Assembly (NCBI GenBank): GCA_004194705.1
Contig: SADC01001278.1
Coordinates: forward strand, 124,001 to 188,000
Reading direction: 5' to 3'
Origin: Ditylenchus dipsaci
Taxonomy: Eukaryota; Nematoda; Chromadorea; Rhabditida; Anguinidae
Length of the DNA: 64,000 nucleotides
The notes under the pieces were generated by a model. That model made no database searches and was not told the origin of the DNA. It saw only the letters and a program-made list of their open reading frames with translations. Made by a program: the position numbers and the translations under genes. Positions 55,128 to 64,000 of this stretch are shown here, one piece after another; the stretch's first letter is position 1, and each line of letters starts with the position of its first letter.

Positions 55128-56985
55128 TGCCACAAGAGCATATGCAAACTGTTGAGGCTATTCAAGCCATGGATATCCAAGAGAAGAAGTTGTTCGCGCC
55201 TTAAAAGCTTCTTTCTTCAATGCCGATCGTGCTGTGGAGTATTTATGCAGTGGCATACCTGACATTGTCAACATACAAGACCAGGTGGTTGTTAATCCTG
55301 CTGCTGGAGGTAAACAAAATACGTACTTTGTTGTCTAAAACTACATATTTATTATAGATGACAGTGACAATGAAGATTCTGAAGCTGGTCAAGGCTTGAC
55401 TTTTCTTCAAAACTCTCCACAGTTCCAACAGCTCCGTGATTTAGTAATTGTTAAAAAATTTATTTTGCACAAAGCTTAAACCAAATGATATTTAGGTGCG
55501 GGCTGACCCAGCATTGCTTCAGCAGATTGTCCAACAAATTGCTGACAGCAATCCAGAATGTAGGTTTAGATGCTTCTATATTCCACAGTAAAGTGAGGCT
55601 ATAAAATTGGAAATTCTAAAACTTTATTATCTAAGTCAAAATTTATCGTCTTTGATTATTTGGAAGTTATGCAGTTGGGAAGCGCCTTCTACTTTTTGCG
55701 AAACGGCCCCAAAGTACATACTGAGCAACTTTTATGATAAAAGAAATATTTTAAGAAACTAACCTTCAAGAAAATAACTTCAGAACAACCTTCATTTGTT
55801 TTAAAGAGGATGATTTTAAAAAATGCCTCAAAGTTACCGTCTAACTTCGAGAAGTGGGATTCAAAATTTTTGATATAATTCGAAATTTTTAGTTCAAAAA
55901 TTGTTGAGTCATTTCGATTTTATTGCTGTTTTGGTGCTAAGCCAGGGTATGTAAATGTACTTTATTCACAGACTGGTACTTCATTTCAGACCATAAATCT
56001 TAGGGCTTTTGAGATTTTCACTCAAATGTTTTCGGTATCCAAAGATAAATAAGCACTATATAAAATTGCACTTTTTGACAAAAACAGACCAAATTGTACT
56101 TTATTTCAAAACTTACGGATCCCGTAGTATCAGGTTGTTTTAAAAGTTCTTACTTTTTTATTATGAAGAAAATTATTTATTATACATGAGTCACGCCACA
56201 ATGTTATACAGTCGAGTCGAGATATAACGCGACCCCGATATAACGCGACCCTTGATATAACGCGACCCTTCAAATGATCCAGCAAAAGGAAGTCAGTCAA
56301 ATTTACCTTCGATATAACGCGACCCCTGATATACCGCGACCTTTTTACGGTCCCGAGGGTCGCGTTATATCGAGACTCGACTGTATACCAAAAGACATCT
56401 CTTTTTTCTACTTTCTTGTTTATGAAAAAACTGGTCCACCATGAGCCCAGCCCAAAAATCAAAAGCGAGATTAAAGCATTATATATATATAATGTTACAA
56501 TCAAAACTCTCTAGCTTAAAATTAAAAAATTCAAAACTACTTTTGTTTCAGTGATGAGTGCGATTCGAAACAACCAAGAAGAGTTTTTGCAGCTTCTCAA
56601 CGCTGATGCTGCTGGTTTCGCGCAAGAGAATGCAGGAGGCAATTTGCTAGGGGTGGTGCTGCACCACCAGCTGTGGCAGCTACTCCAGCGGCTAACCCTG
56701 CACCCGGAGGTGGGCAAGCTGCCCCACCTGGCGGTGTAGTCACCATAAATGTGTCTGAAACCGATCGAGCTGCTATTCAACGCGTAAACCATTTTTTGAC
56801 CAAAGTTGATATAAGTTTATAAATTAAAAACAATTTAGCTTAAAGCACTTGGTTTTCCTGAACAACTGATCATTGAAGCATATTTTGCTTGTGACAAAAA
56901 CGAAGACCTTGCTGCCAACTACATTTTGGCACGAATGGACGAGTTTCAAGAAGATATTGGAGGCCAAGGAGGACAGGCTGAGTGA
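55128..56985 (+). CDS. rad-23: Rad23 ubiquitin-receptor / NER factor, C-terminal three quarters
   Basis: Shuttles ubiquitinated proteins to the proteasome and stabilises XPC/Rad4 in nucleotide excision repair (family knowledge). Exons 55128-55309, 55358-55443, 55496-55559, 56552-56783, 56839-56985. UBA1: [19 protein letters not shown], then [17 protein letters not shown]-binding (STI1-like) domain: [33 protein letters not shown] and the [10 protein letters not shown] segment. An Ala/Pro/Gly-rich linker precedes UBA2: [40 protein letters not shown], ending GGQGGQAE. G-run deficits at 55171-55172 and 56638-56639 break the raw frame. The first exon here opens by splice acceptor, so upstream exons with the ubiquitin-like domain are missing, either farther left or absent. 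Identity is strong. Confidence 0.85.
56209..56383. mobile_element. CAGTCGA-family MITE in a rad-23 intron
   Basis: CAGTCGAGTCGAGATATAAC mirrors GTTATATCGAGACTCGACTG, TA at 56207-56208 and 56384-56385. Its reverse complement matches 38525-38685 almost base for base, including the interior TTTGACTGACTTCC. Confidence 0.85.
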
Positions 56986-58584
56986 TTTAAATGAACTCGC
57001 TATTTAATTTGCACTATTACCAATTTTCATCTGATTTTTTGTTAAATTTATTTTGGATTTAAAAGTAAATTTTTTTCGCTATATCAATTTTCAGGGAAGA
57101 ATTTGACACAAATTGTGAATTTTTTTAAATTAAGTTACTTATGTCATGCTTTTATAGCAGAATTTCACCGTCAAAATTTTCACCGTCAAAGCCATAATTT
57201 GAACACCAGATTTGTGTTCAATATGGTAAATTTGCTTATAAAATACTCATACGGGAGGTACCCTGACTGTGACCTGGAGAAATTTCGATAAAATAAATCG
57301 CGGAGTCTGCTTAAGTTTAATGTGAAATCGTTTCTCTGTTTGTGCTTTCTAATTTAGTGGGATTTCCGATCTGCAGGTAGAGATTCACTAGGAACTCAAA
57401 CAGCCTTTCAAAAATACGTGAAAAACTTTTTTTCTCGAAGTAGTTCGTCTCCTATGTCACAGTCGAGGTCTGTTTCTTGTCATTAAAAAAATAAAATTAC
57501 GCACAACACTTTTTTCTTTTCAAATAAACTTTTGCTTACACTTTTTGGGCGCTAGTACAGAATACCCCCTAAAATCTGACCTTGCCAAAATCGCTGTAAC
57601 TCAGGGCTGCCATATGTTCTTTTAAAAAGATTTGTCCTTTTTTGGGACCTCAATTTTATTTTTATTTTTGAAGTTTTAGTAAAAATCTTTTTTTTCGCTT
57701 CAAATGGCAATAAGCACTAGATAAAATGGACTTTTTTCTTCAAATTCCTATTTTTGACCAAATTCCCTTTTTAAATTTTGAGATGGCAGCCCTGCTGTAA
57801 CTACACTTTGTAGAACTCGTGGGAGTTAACAAAATGCAATAAACAGCTTTGTTAAATTTTTTCTCTGATCTGAGATACAGGTCCTCGAAGTTCGGGGTGT
57901 GGGTTTAATAGAGAGTGTGAACTAATAGAGAGAATACGGTATATAAAAATGTTCGCCATGTTTGGTTATTAGTGTGCTAAATTTTTATAATAATGATAAC
58001 AGGCAGTTAGAAAATTGAAAGTTGCTGGAGTTTCAAAATGGATTATTCTATAGTGCGAAAAACGGATTAAATCGAAAGGAAATACGTTCTACATGCCTGT
58101 CCTCATCATTTTTCTCGTTTTCCGGCGACAATATTAAAATTTCACTCACTATATCGACCATGGCGAACGTTTTTTATAGGGTTTAAGGTCACGTCGAAGA
58201 GGCAGCTTAGGTGGGCCTAAGAAAAACATTTCGCAAATCTGTTTTTTGCATTTTCTTAATTAACATGAGCTTTCCTGATTCTACTTTTCAGATTTTGGTT
58301 GAGTACCCAAAAAATCTCAAAATAGACCTCCAATTTTTCTGATTTCTCAGGGATTGAAAAATAATCCCCATGGAGGTTTGATAGATAAAATACGGTATAG
58401 GAATTTGAATACATTTAATCATTAAAAACATTTTATTGCAATATTTACAAAATGCATCAAAATTAAAACGACAACTTTTTAATATGAGATGATTTTTTTG
58501 TTCATGCTTTATTCTTAATGTCTATAGTAGTGGTAGATCGGTTCTTCACTAAAAGTAAAATAGTGACAAACCACTTTTCCACCT
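56986..58584. other. Region between convergent rad-23 and srg genes
   Basis: 57604-57794 is a second copy of the CAGGGCT-ended inverted repeat. 57800-57945 and 58290-58397 are right-hand parts of TACCGTATTT elements (ends GAGAATACGGTA and AAAATACGGTA). 57000-57600 shows no recognised feature. Confidence 0.5.
57604..57794. repeat. CAGGGCT-ended inverted repeat, second copy
   Basis: CAGGGCTGCCATATG pairs with GAGATGGCAGCCCTG. The interior TTTTTTTTCGCTTCAAATGG and AAGCACTAGATAAAATGG is shared with 23074-23263. Confidence 0.7.
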
Positions 58585-61500
58585 TCAAAACCTTTCTGAT
58601 TTCTTGCCTAACACTACTGCTTGCCAAAGCAGTACCCACGCATTTACTGCTATTGTAGTCAAGTCATTCACCCAAGGAAATTGGGCAAATACTGGAAAGA
58701 ACAAAGCACCGAAGTAAGTAACACAAACATAAACTAGTATCTAAAATGTGTAACCAATCAGTTGTATCCTTATTATACACTGTGTTTCAAAATAACTGCA
58801 GCATTTTCTGAAAATCGGCCTCCGCGCATGGTTGAATTTTTTTGAATTTAGCAACAATTTAGTTTCAGCCAAGGTAACTTTTTTGTTGCTGCACAAAATA
58901 ATTTTCCAGAAAGTTTTCCAGAAAGCTTTCCGTACAAAAAAACGCGGAAAGTTTCACCAAAAGTAGAAAGAAATTAAACTTAACTGTATGTTGATAACCA
59001 TTGAATTTTTCGTATCTCATATCAATGAAAAAATATCAATTATATTCTAAATCATATGAGAAATTTCTATCAGCTATCTATGAAACATCCATAACAGTAT
59101 AATTTATCGTATAATTAAAATATAATCGAAAACTTTACGTTGATAACTGTAATGATGATTATACAGTTATCGAATGTAGTATGTCGATCCTTGGAATTTC
59201 TGCCTGATTTTCACCGTGAACCGGAAAGTTTTCCGGTTTACTTTCCGAATTTTTTCTGCCCGGACAAAAAAAACCATAGTTTCAGCCAAGAATTTTAACA
59301 AGTTACCATTTAACCAAAAGAATATTAAACCATCTGTGAATTAAAATTGGATTAAAGCAAATAAAGACCAAGTACAGGACGAGTTTAAAAAATGCTGCAG
59401 TACTTTTGAAGTACTTTGAAATCACCATAAAAAGAGCATTTGCAAACTGAGCTACAAAAGTTATAATCGCATAAATTGTGAGACGATTTTCCATCTTCTG
59501 CTCTTCTAACTGCTTCTTGTCCATGTCAGTTTTGGTATGTGTAGTAGTGGTGCGCTTGTAAGCCCAGATTGTAAAAAGGTTCAATGTTCCACACACTATA
59601 CAAAAAATGATGGCAGAGATGGCTGTACGGAGCGAAGACTTCCAGTACTTAATGTGAAAAAAAATCGGCGGTAGAACACCAGATTTTTAGTGAAAAAAAA
59701 CTACTGTACCGGCTATTATGGCCATTAGTTTTTAGGTGAAGCATGTTTGTGACTTTGGTAAAATAGTTTAAACTCGATATAAGGCCACCCCCAAAAGTTC
59801 GTACTCGCCTAAGGGTGGACACTTTTTTACCTCGATTTTTGAAAAAAATAATTGCCGTTTCTTTTTTCACAGACTGGACCCAAATATCGTAATGATTCCG
59901 ATTTCACCAATCTTTTTTTAAAAACTGAAATGTTTTGCCGTTTAAAAACAAAACCCTTTTTGAAAACAGGTGGCTCATATCCAGGTTTTGTTTTTTAAAT
60001 AGCAAAACATTTTAGTATTTAAAAAAAGGATTGGCAAATAGGAATCCTTGCGATATATGGGACCAGACTGTAAAAAAGAACAGCAAAATCTTTTGAAAAA
60101 CGAAGTAAAAAAATGTTTAACCTTAGGCAGGAACGAACTTTTGGGTGACCTTATATCCAGTTTCGACTGTATAAAATTTGAATTTGTTTTTTACCTATGT
60201 CTTTTGTGACTAGCGCTCGATTCCGGTTACTGGACCACCGTGCTTTGTGAAAAAACGGGCATCCGACTTTTTAAGCAAAATTAACCCTGACATTACGGGA
60301 AAAAACTAGCACTGTTTACAGATGGGTCAATATGACCCAAGGCCTTCGAAAGCTGTTAATAGGCATCACGTGAACCATTTTAACAGCAGTTTAGTGCTAT
60401 CTTGTGGCGCAGCTCAAAATCTACAAGACCCTTTTCACCGAAACTCTTTAAAAAGTTTGAGTTTTGAGATATGGCTTTTGAAAAAGATCGATTTCTTTAA
60501 AAAAGGACCAAAATCCAAGTTTCTCCAACTTTTTTCAGATTTTGGTCATTCTTTAAAGAAATCGATCTTTTTCAAAAAGCCATATCTCAAGACTCAAAAT
60601 TTTCAAAGAGCTTCTGTAAAAAAGGTCTTGTAGCTTTTGAGCTGCGCTACAAGATAGCACTAAGCTGTTGTTAAAATGGCTCAGGTGATGCCTATTAACA
60701 GCTTTCGAAGGCCTTGGGTCATATTGACCCCAGCCGTATAAGGTGCTGCTTTTTTATACACCTAAAAAATAATTGAAAAATCCTCAGCAATGTAGTCAAA
60801 ATGTAGCTAACAAAGAGACGAACAAAGTCACAAAAAATCAGCTCTTAATAATGTCTAGAAAAAAATTTACAGCCGTTTTAAAAGTGCCCTGGGGTCATAT
60901 TGACCCCACCGTAATGTCAGGGTTGAAGAAACACTCAAAAATTAGTGCAAAAAAATGTGGAGTGCTAGGCGGGAACGAACTTTTTGTAAGGTAGTTTTTA
61001 ATAGAGTCGACTTTATAACAATAAGCACTCAGCTCCACGGCTACATTGGAAAATGCCGGTACACGATCTTGAAAAATTCGGTTGGATTCGAATTTTTCGT
61101 TAACACGATGGTTTTTAATTATGTTTTCTTTTTGAAAATGACCTGGGAAAATGATTTCCTGGTCCTTTGAATGAGGAATTTTTCTTAAGAAGGAGTTTCA
61201 CGGTAAAAAGTTTAAAAATAGGGAATGGGGTGTATGTAATAGAGCTATGAAATAAATAAATAAAAACTTTGTAATTATATTTGTCTTACATAATTGCCTG
61301 ATTGTCTATGGAAGTCAAGTGTAAATGTGTTATTATCGGCTTGCAAGCGGACGTAAAAGTCATAAGAGAGCAGCATATATGTAAATGACAGTGGTAAAAC
61401 GAATATTACAAGTATAGCTATAGGTAAGCAATATTTCCAAATCTGCAGAAAAAGCAACTTAAATTAGGTTACCGTTTTCATTCTATTCATCAAAAAGGGT

Positions 61501-62811
61501 GGACTTGTCATAACCGACGCTTGTCGAAAGTAAGACTTTACATATCGAATTTGCTAGGTTCGAAAGTATTTTACTTTTTTTCAACGTTCCTATTTGCAAA
61601 GTCATCTTAACCATATAATAAGCCTTAGTTTGAAATTTTTACAGAGGAGAACATTGGAATGACCACCAGCTAATTCTGACTCAGAAAGTGACCCATAAGA
61701 TAACTGTAGAATTTCTTGTACAATACACTAAAAAATTTACAGTTATCTTATGAGTTTCATTCTCAATCAGAATGAGTAGGTAATCATCCTGATTTAGAAT
61801 GACCGAAAACAGTGAACGGGCCAGAAACATGCCTAAACTCCACTCCCCTTTGTCAAAAATGAGAAAAAATTCAATTGAGACTTGAGAAAAAATAGTACTA
61901 CAGTCAAGTCTCGATTTAACGAACCCCTGGGGACCGCCAAAAATGTTCGTTAGATCGAAGGTTTCGTTAAATCGAGAGCTTATTTTAGTCATTTTATTTA
62001 ATCGGTGGCCAAATAGCCACTAAAAAAAGGTTCGTTAAATCAAGAGTTTTGTTAAATCGGGTTTCGTTAAATCGAGACTTGACTGTAGTGAGAAAAAAAC
62101 ATAAAATATTTTTCGATTAAGAAAATTTAGTTTTGAAATTTTTGTTTTAGATATTTTGACAAGTTTTCCCTAACCTCTACTCCCTTAGCATACGAGAGGC
62201 TTACAAACAATCCTGTTCTGTATATCCTCTGAAAATCTCCCGCCCGCTCATAATAACCTTATAATCCATAGAGTCGGGCTGAAAAAAACTATCCTTAGGA
62301 ACTACCTAGCGAATGAGCTATATAAATAATGAATATGCTGTTTTTTCAATAATGTATGAATGTATGAATAGACTGACAAACCTTGCTGTGAGTTATGGGC
62401 ATTAATATTACTGTTAGTCTGTTCAGCAATATAAACATAGTTGACAAATTTTCAGCGTGAAAATTGTAATAGTAAAAGAAAAACCAAAAGGCTAAATGAC
62501 CCCTTGAAAAAGTGTGAAATGTATTTAAAAGCAGTCCAAGGCTTCCAAATCTCATGTACATATATGTGGCTAGGTAGTTGCAAAAGTTCTTAAATTTTAA
62601 ATCTTAACTATTTTTTTCAGCAAACAAAACTTACTGTGAAAAAACGAACAAGAAAAAGACGAAAAAAGGCAGAATTATATTTTTTAAAATTTTTCAATAG
62701 AACAATAACTTCTAATATATAAATTAGTAAAGATGGAATTCCTATCAATAAGGCTAATACAAATGATAGAGCCGCGTTAGATGAAAATATTAAACCCATT
62801 TTGTATAACAC
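58585..62811 (-). CDS. Srg-class serpentine chemoreceptor, complete
   Basis: Nematode seven-helix receptor, expected in chemosensory neuron membranes. Minus-strand exons 62635-62811, 62382-62588, 61290-61442, 59404-59647 and 58585-58733 join without any frame break into about 309 codons, the usual Srg length. TM1 SFVLALLIGIPSLLIYILEV, then KKYNSAFFRLFLVRF, a classic Srg motif; TM3 region NLSTMFILLNRLTVILMP; TM4 CLPIAILVIFVLPLSFTYML; TM5 WKSSLRTAISAIIFCIVCG; the cytoplasmic loop KKQLEEQKMENRL; TM6 IYAIITFVAQFANALFMV; and the last exon with the FPWVNDLTTIAVNAWVLLW signature corresponding to the Srg PxxxDLLTLS helix. Starts at 62811 or the next Met at 62799. Introns 3-4 hold large palindromes. 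The absence of indels suggests a functional gene. Confidence 0.85.
59764..60171. mobile_element. CAGTCGA-related fold-back element in srg intron
   Basis: AGTTTAAACTCGATATAAGG and CCTTATATCCAGTTTCGACT ends are inverted; the right flank is GTATA. Internal CCAAAAGTTCGTACTCGCCT pairs with AGGCAGGAACGAACTTTTGG, and ATGTTTTGCCGTTTAAAAAC with AATAGCAAAACAT. Confidence 0.65.
60281..60928. repeat. Palindrome nested in a palindrome, srg intron
   Basis: Inner palindrome about 60322-60733: GGGTCAATATGACCCAAGGC and TTCGAAAGCTGTTAATAGGC against GCCTATTAACAGCTTTCGAA and GCCTTGGGTCATATTGACCC, continuing through the TTGTGGCGCAGCTC and ATCGATTTCTTTAAA arms. Outer arms: AACCCTGACATTACGG (about 60283) and CCGTAATGTCAGGGTT (about 60910). 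ATATTGACCCCACCG at 60900 repeats the inner end. Confidence 0.75.
61901..62085. mobile_element. CAGTCAA-variant of the CAGTCGA MITE family
   Basis: CAGTCAAGTCTCGATTTAAC mirrors GTTAAATCGAGACTTGACTG exactly; TA at 61899-61900 and 62086-62087. Interior GGGGACCGCCAAAAATG. In the srg intron between exons 2 and 3. Confidence 0.85.
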
Positions 62812-63139
62812 AAAAATATAACTTAAACGTTGTATTTTTTATATTATAAATTGTATATAATCCACGCACAGCCTATCGTTTTATTCAAAAATGTTTTTTT
62901 GTGAATAATTTTTCAACATTTTTTTAATTAAAAAATTATTAATTTTTCATGAATTTATTTAACGTGAATTTTTAGGAGTAGAAATTTTTTTATTTGCAGG
63001 TGCGTGCAATACAAATTGCTTGCAGATGTTTTAAAATTTTTAGCTTTGTTTACCTTTTTCCGTTCGCGCAATAATATGCTGCAATTTTTTTCGATGTTGA
63101 AGTTTTAAAGTTGAAAAATGTGTCGTTTAAAAATGTTTG

Positions 63140-63385
63140 GCCCTTTATGATAATGGAGCGGTTTTTTGCCTTGGTTCCTCCCTATGGTTTTTCAAGACTT
63201 TTTAGTCATTAGGCTTAGGCAAGGATAGGCTAGCGTATGTCAGGACAGACTCAAACGTATTTTAGACTCATGTCTAACATACGCTGGCCTGCCCTTGCCT
63301 AAGCTTAATGCTAAAAATCATAATAAAAAACAACAGGTGGATCAAGGCAAAACCCCCTCCCCCATTATCATATAGGGCCACATGT
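63140..63385. mobile_element. GGCCCTAT-family fold-back element
   Basis: TTTGGCCCTTTATGATAATG mirrors CATTATCATATAGGGCCACA. TTTTTTGCCTTGGTTCCTCC pairs with GGTGGATCAAGGCAAAAC, and AGGATAGGCTAGCGTATGTC with AACATACGCTGGCCTGCCCT. Best preserved copy of the family here. Confidence 0.8.
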
Positions 63386-63504
63386 TTTCCACCTACTTTT
63401 TCACCTTTTTGATTTTGATTAGAGATGGCATCTTGACTTCGGGTGGAATTACTGGATGAGATTTTCAGATAAAAAAATTTCGAGATCGGAATTTTGGCAA
63501 AAAA

Positions 63505-63533
63505 TTGAACTTGATCCCTTCGGGATCAAGTTC
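63505..63533. other. Perfect hairpin with TTCG loop
   Basis: TTGAACTTGATCC, loop around TTCG, GGATCAAGTTCAA. A very stable stem in RNA. It is about 250 bases downstream of the minus-strand gene's stop and in no gene; possibly a trace of another palindromic element. Confidence 0.6.
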
Positions 63534-63784
63534 AAATTTTGTGATTGTGATTTCAGAAAATGATCAAGCAGGATTTTGGTGCGGGATTTTCGGCCAAAAA
63601 TTGATCGGGCAGGAACGGTATCCTGTCGAGATCACTTCTTGATGTGGTCTCTCTTATTTATATAAAATACAAAGATGAAAAACAGACGAACTGCATAAAG
63701 AGATTTTTATTTTGACAAAATATTGCAACTGATCGCATAAATAAAATTTACTAAAAAGGTTTTTTCTATTCCGTATACAAATGT

Positions 63785-64000
63785 TTAATAAGTAGCCAAA
63801 GCCGAATGCCAAAAACATCCTTTCATTTGCTCAAATCGATCGTAGCAAGAGGCATAGCTAAAGTCTAGTTGAGTCACATTGCCTGGACGTTGGTCACAGA
63901 AGGTCAGACATCTGAAAATTATATATTTAATAGATTAAAGCACTCCTTTTTTTCTCACTTCTCTCCAGCCAATGTAGTCTGAACACTGTTCCTAGCACAG
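63785..64000 (-). CDS. Cys-rich DB-module-like protein (C-terminal part, start off the right edge)
   Basis: Minus-strand exons 63959-64000 (continuing beyond the window) and 63785-63911 join in phase across a 47-base intron. The product ends CLTFCDQRPGNVTQLDFSYA then SCYDRFEQMKGCFWHSALATY and stop. The pattern C-x3-C-D-x-RPG-x-V near the end followed by C and CF matches what I know of the nematode DB module, a secreted disulphide-rich domain of unknown function. The preceding exon gives CARNSVQTTLAGEK. The signal peptide and first half of the module would lie to the right of 64000. Confidence 0.7.

Larger units (their letters stand above)
62812..63784. other. Gap between srg and the DB-like gene
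   Basis: 62812-63130 is very AT-rich and should include the srg promoter. 63140-63385 is a mobile element; 63505-63533 a small hairpin. Nothing else recognised. Confidence 0.5.

Overview
The window is nuclear DNA of a multicellular animal, almost certainly a nematode. It is AT-rich, genes are cut by many introns with a plain TTTYAG acceptor, and the families are nematode-weighted: an EGF-plus-ASIC (EGAS-type) channel, a divergent nuclear receptor, an Srg-class chemoreceptor, another serpentine receptor present twice, and a Cys-rich DB-module-like protein. No bacterial, plasmid or viral gene organisation is visible.

Layout, left to right. 1-3355 (-): KH-domain RNA-binding protein, hnRNP K / hrpk-1 type, running off the left edge. 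4922-6655 (+): small Cys-rich secreted or membrane-anchored protein, one of whose introns is a perfect 89-bp palindrome with an 8-bp target duplication, an introner-like insertion. 10558-17183 (+): EGF repeats joined to a DEG/ENaC channel. 21433-28233 (+): divergent eIF4E-like protein. 29306-35337 (+): monoamine transporter, dopamine type (dat-1). 37241-42163 (+): nuclear hormone receptor. 44341-46041 (+): serpentine receptor, with a degenerate second copy at 50431-52327. 53258-53690 (-): RTRAF (C14orf166)-like fragment. 55128-56985 (+): rad-23, C-terminal part. 58585-62811 (-): intact Srg chemoreceptor. 63785-64000 (-): start-less DB-module-like gene leaving the right edge. The genes belong to unrelated pathways; no operon is evident. 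Several (dat-1, egas, srg, the serpentine receptors, the nuclear receptor) would fit neuronal or sensory roles.

Most remaining DNA is inverted-repeat (fold-back) elements. At least four families recur: TA-flanked CAGTCGA...-ended elements, TACCGTATTT...-ended elements, AAGGGCATG...-ended elements, and elements ending in GGCCCTAT with TTGCCTYGGTCCC next to it. They fill introns and intergenic gaps, are nested in one another, and some carry degenerate minisatellites. In two nested cases the unfilled insertion site can be read from the other arm or from sister copies.

Many conserved exons are out of frame by exactly one base, usually a homopolymer that is one base short (hrpk-1, dat-1 four times, rad-23 twice, serpentine receptor twice). 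This looks like indel error in a long-read assembly, so a broken frame here is weak evidence for a pseudogene. Exon boundaries were set by eye from splice sites, phase and family motifs; product calls rest on remembered family motifs, not on searches.
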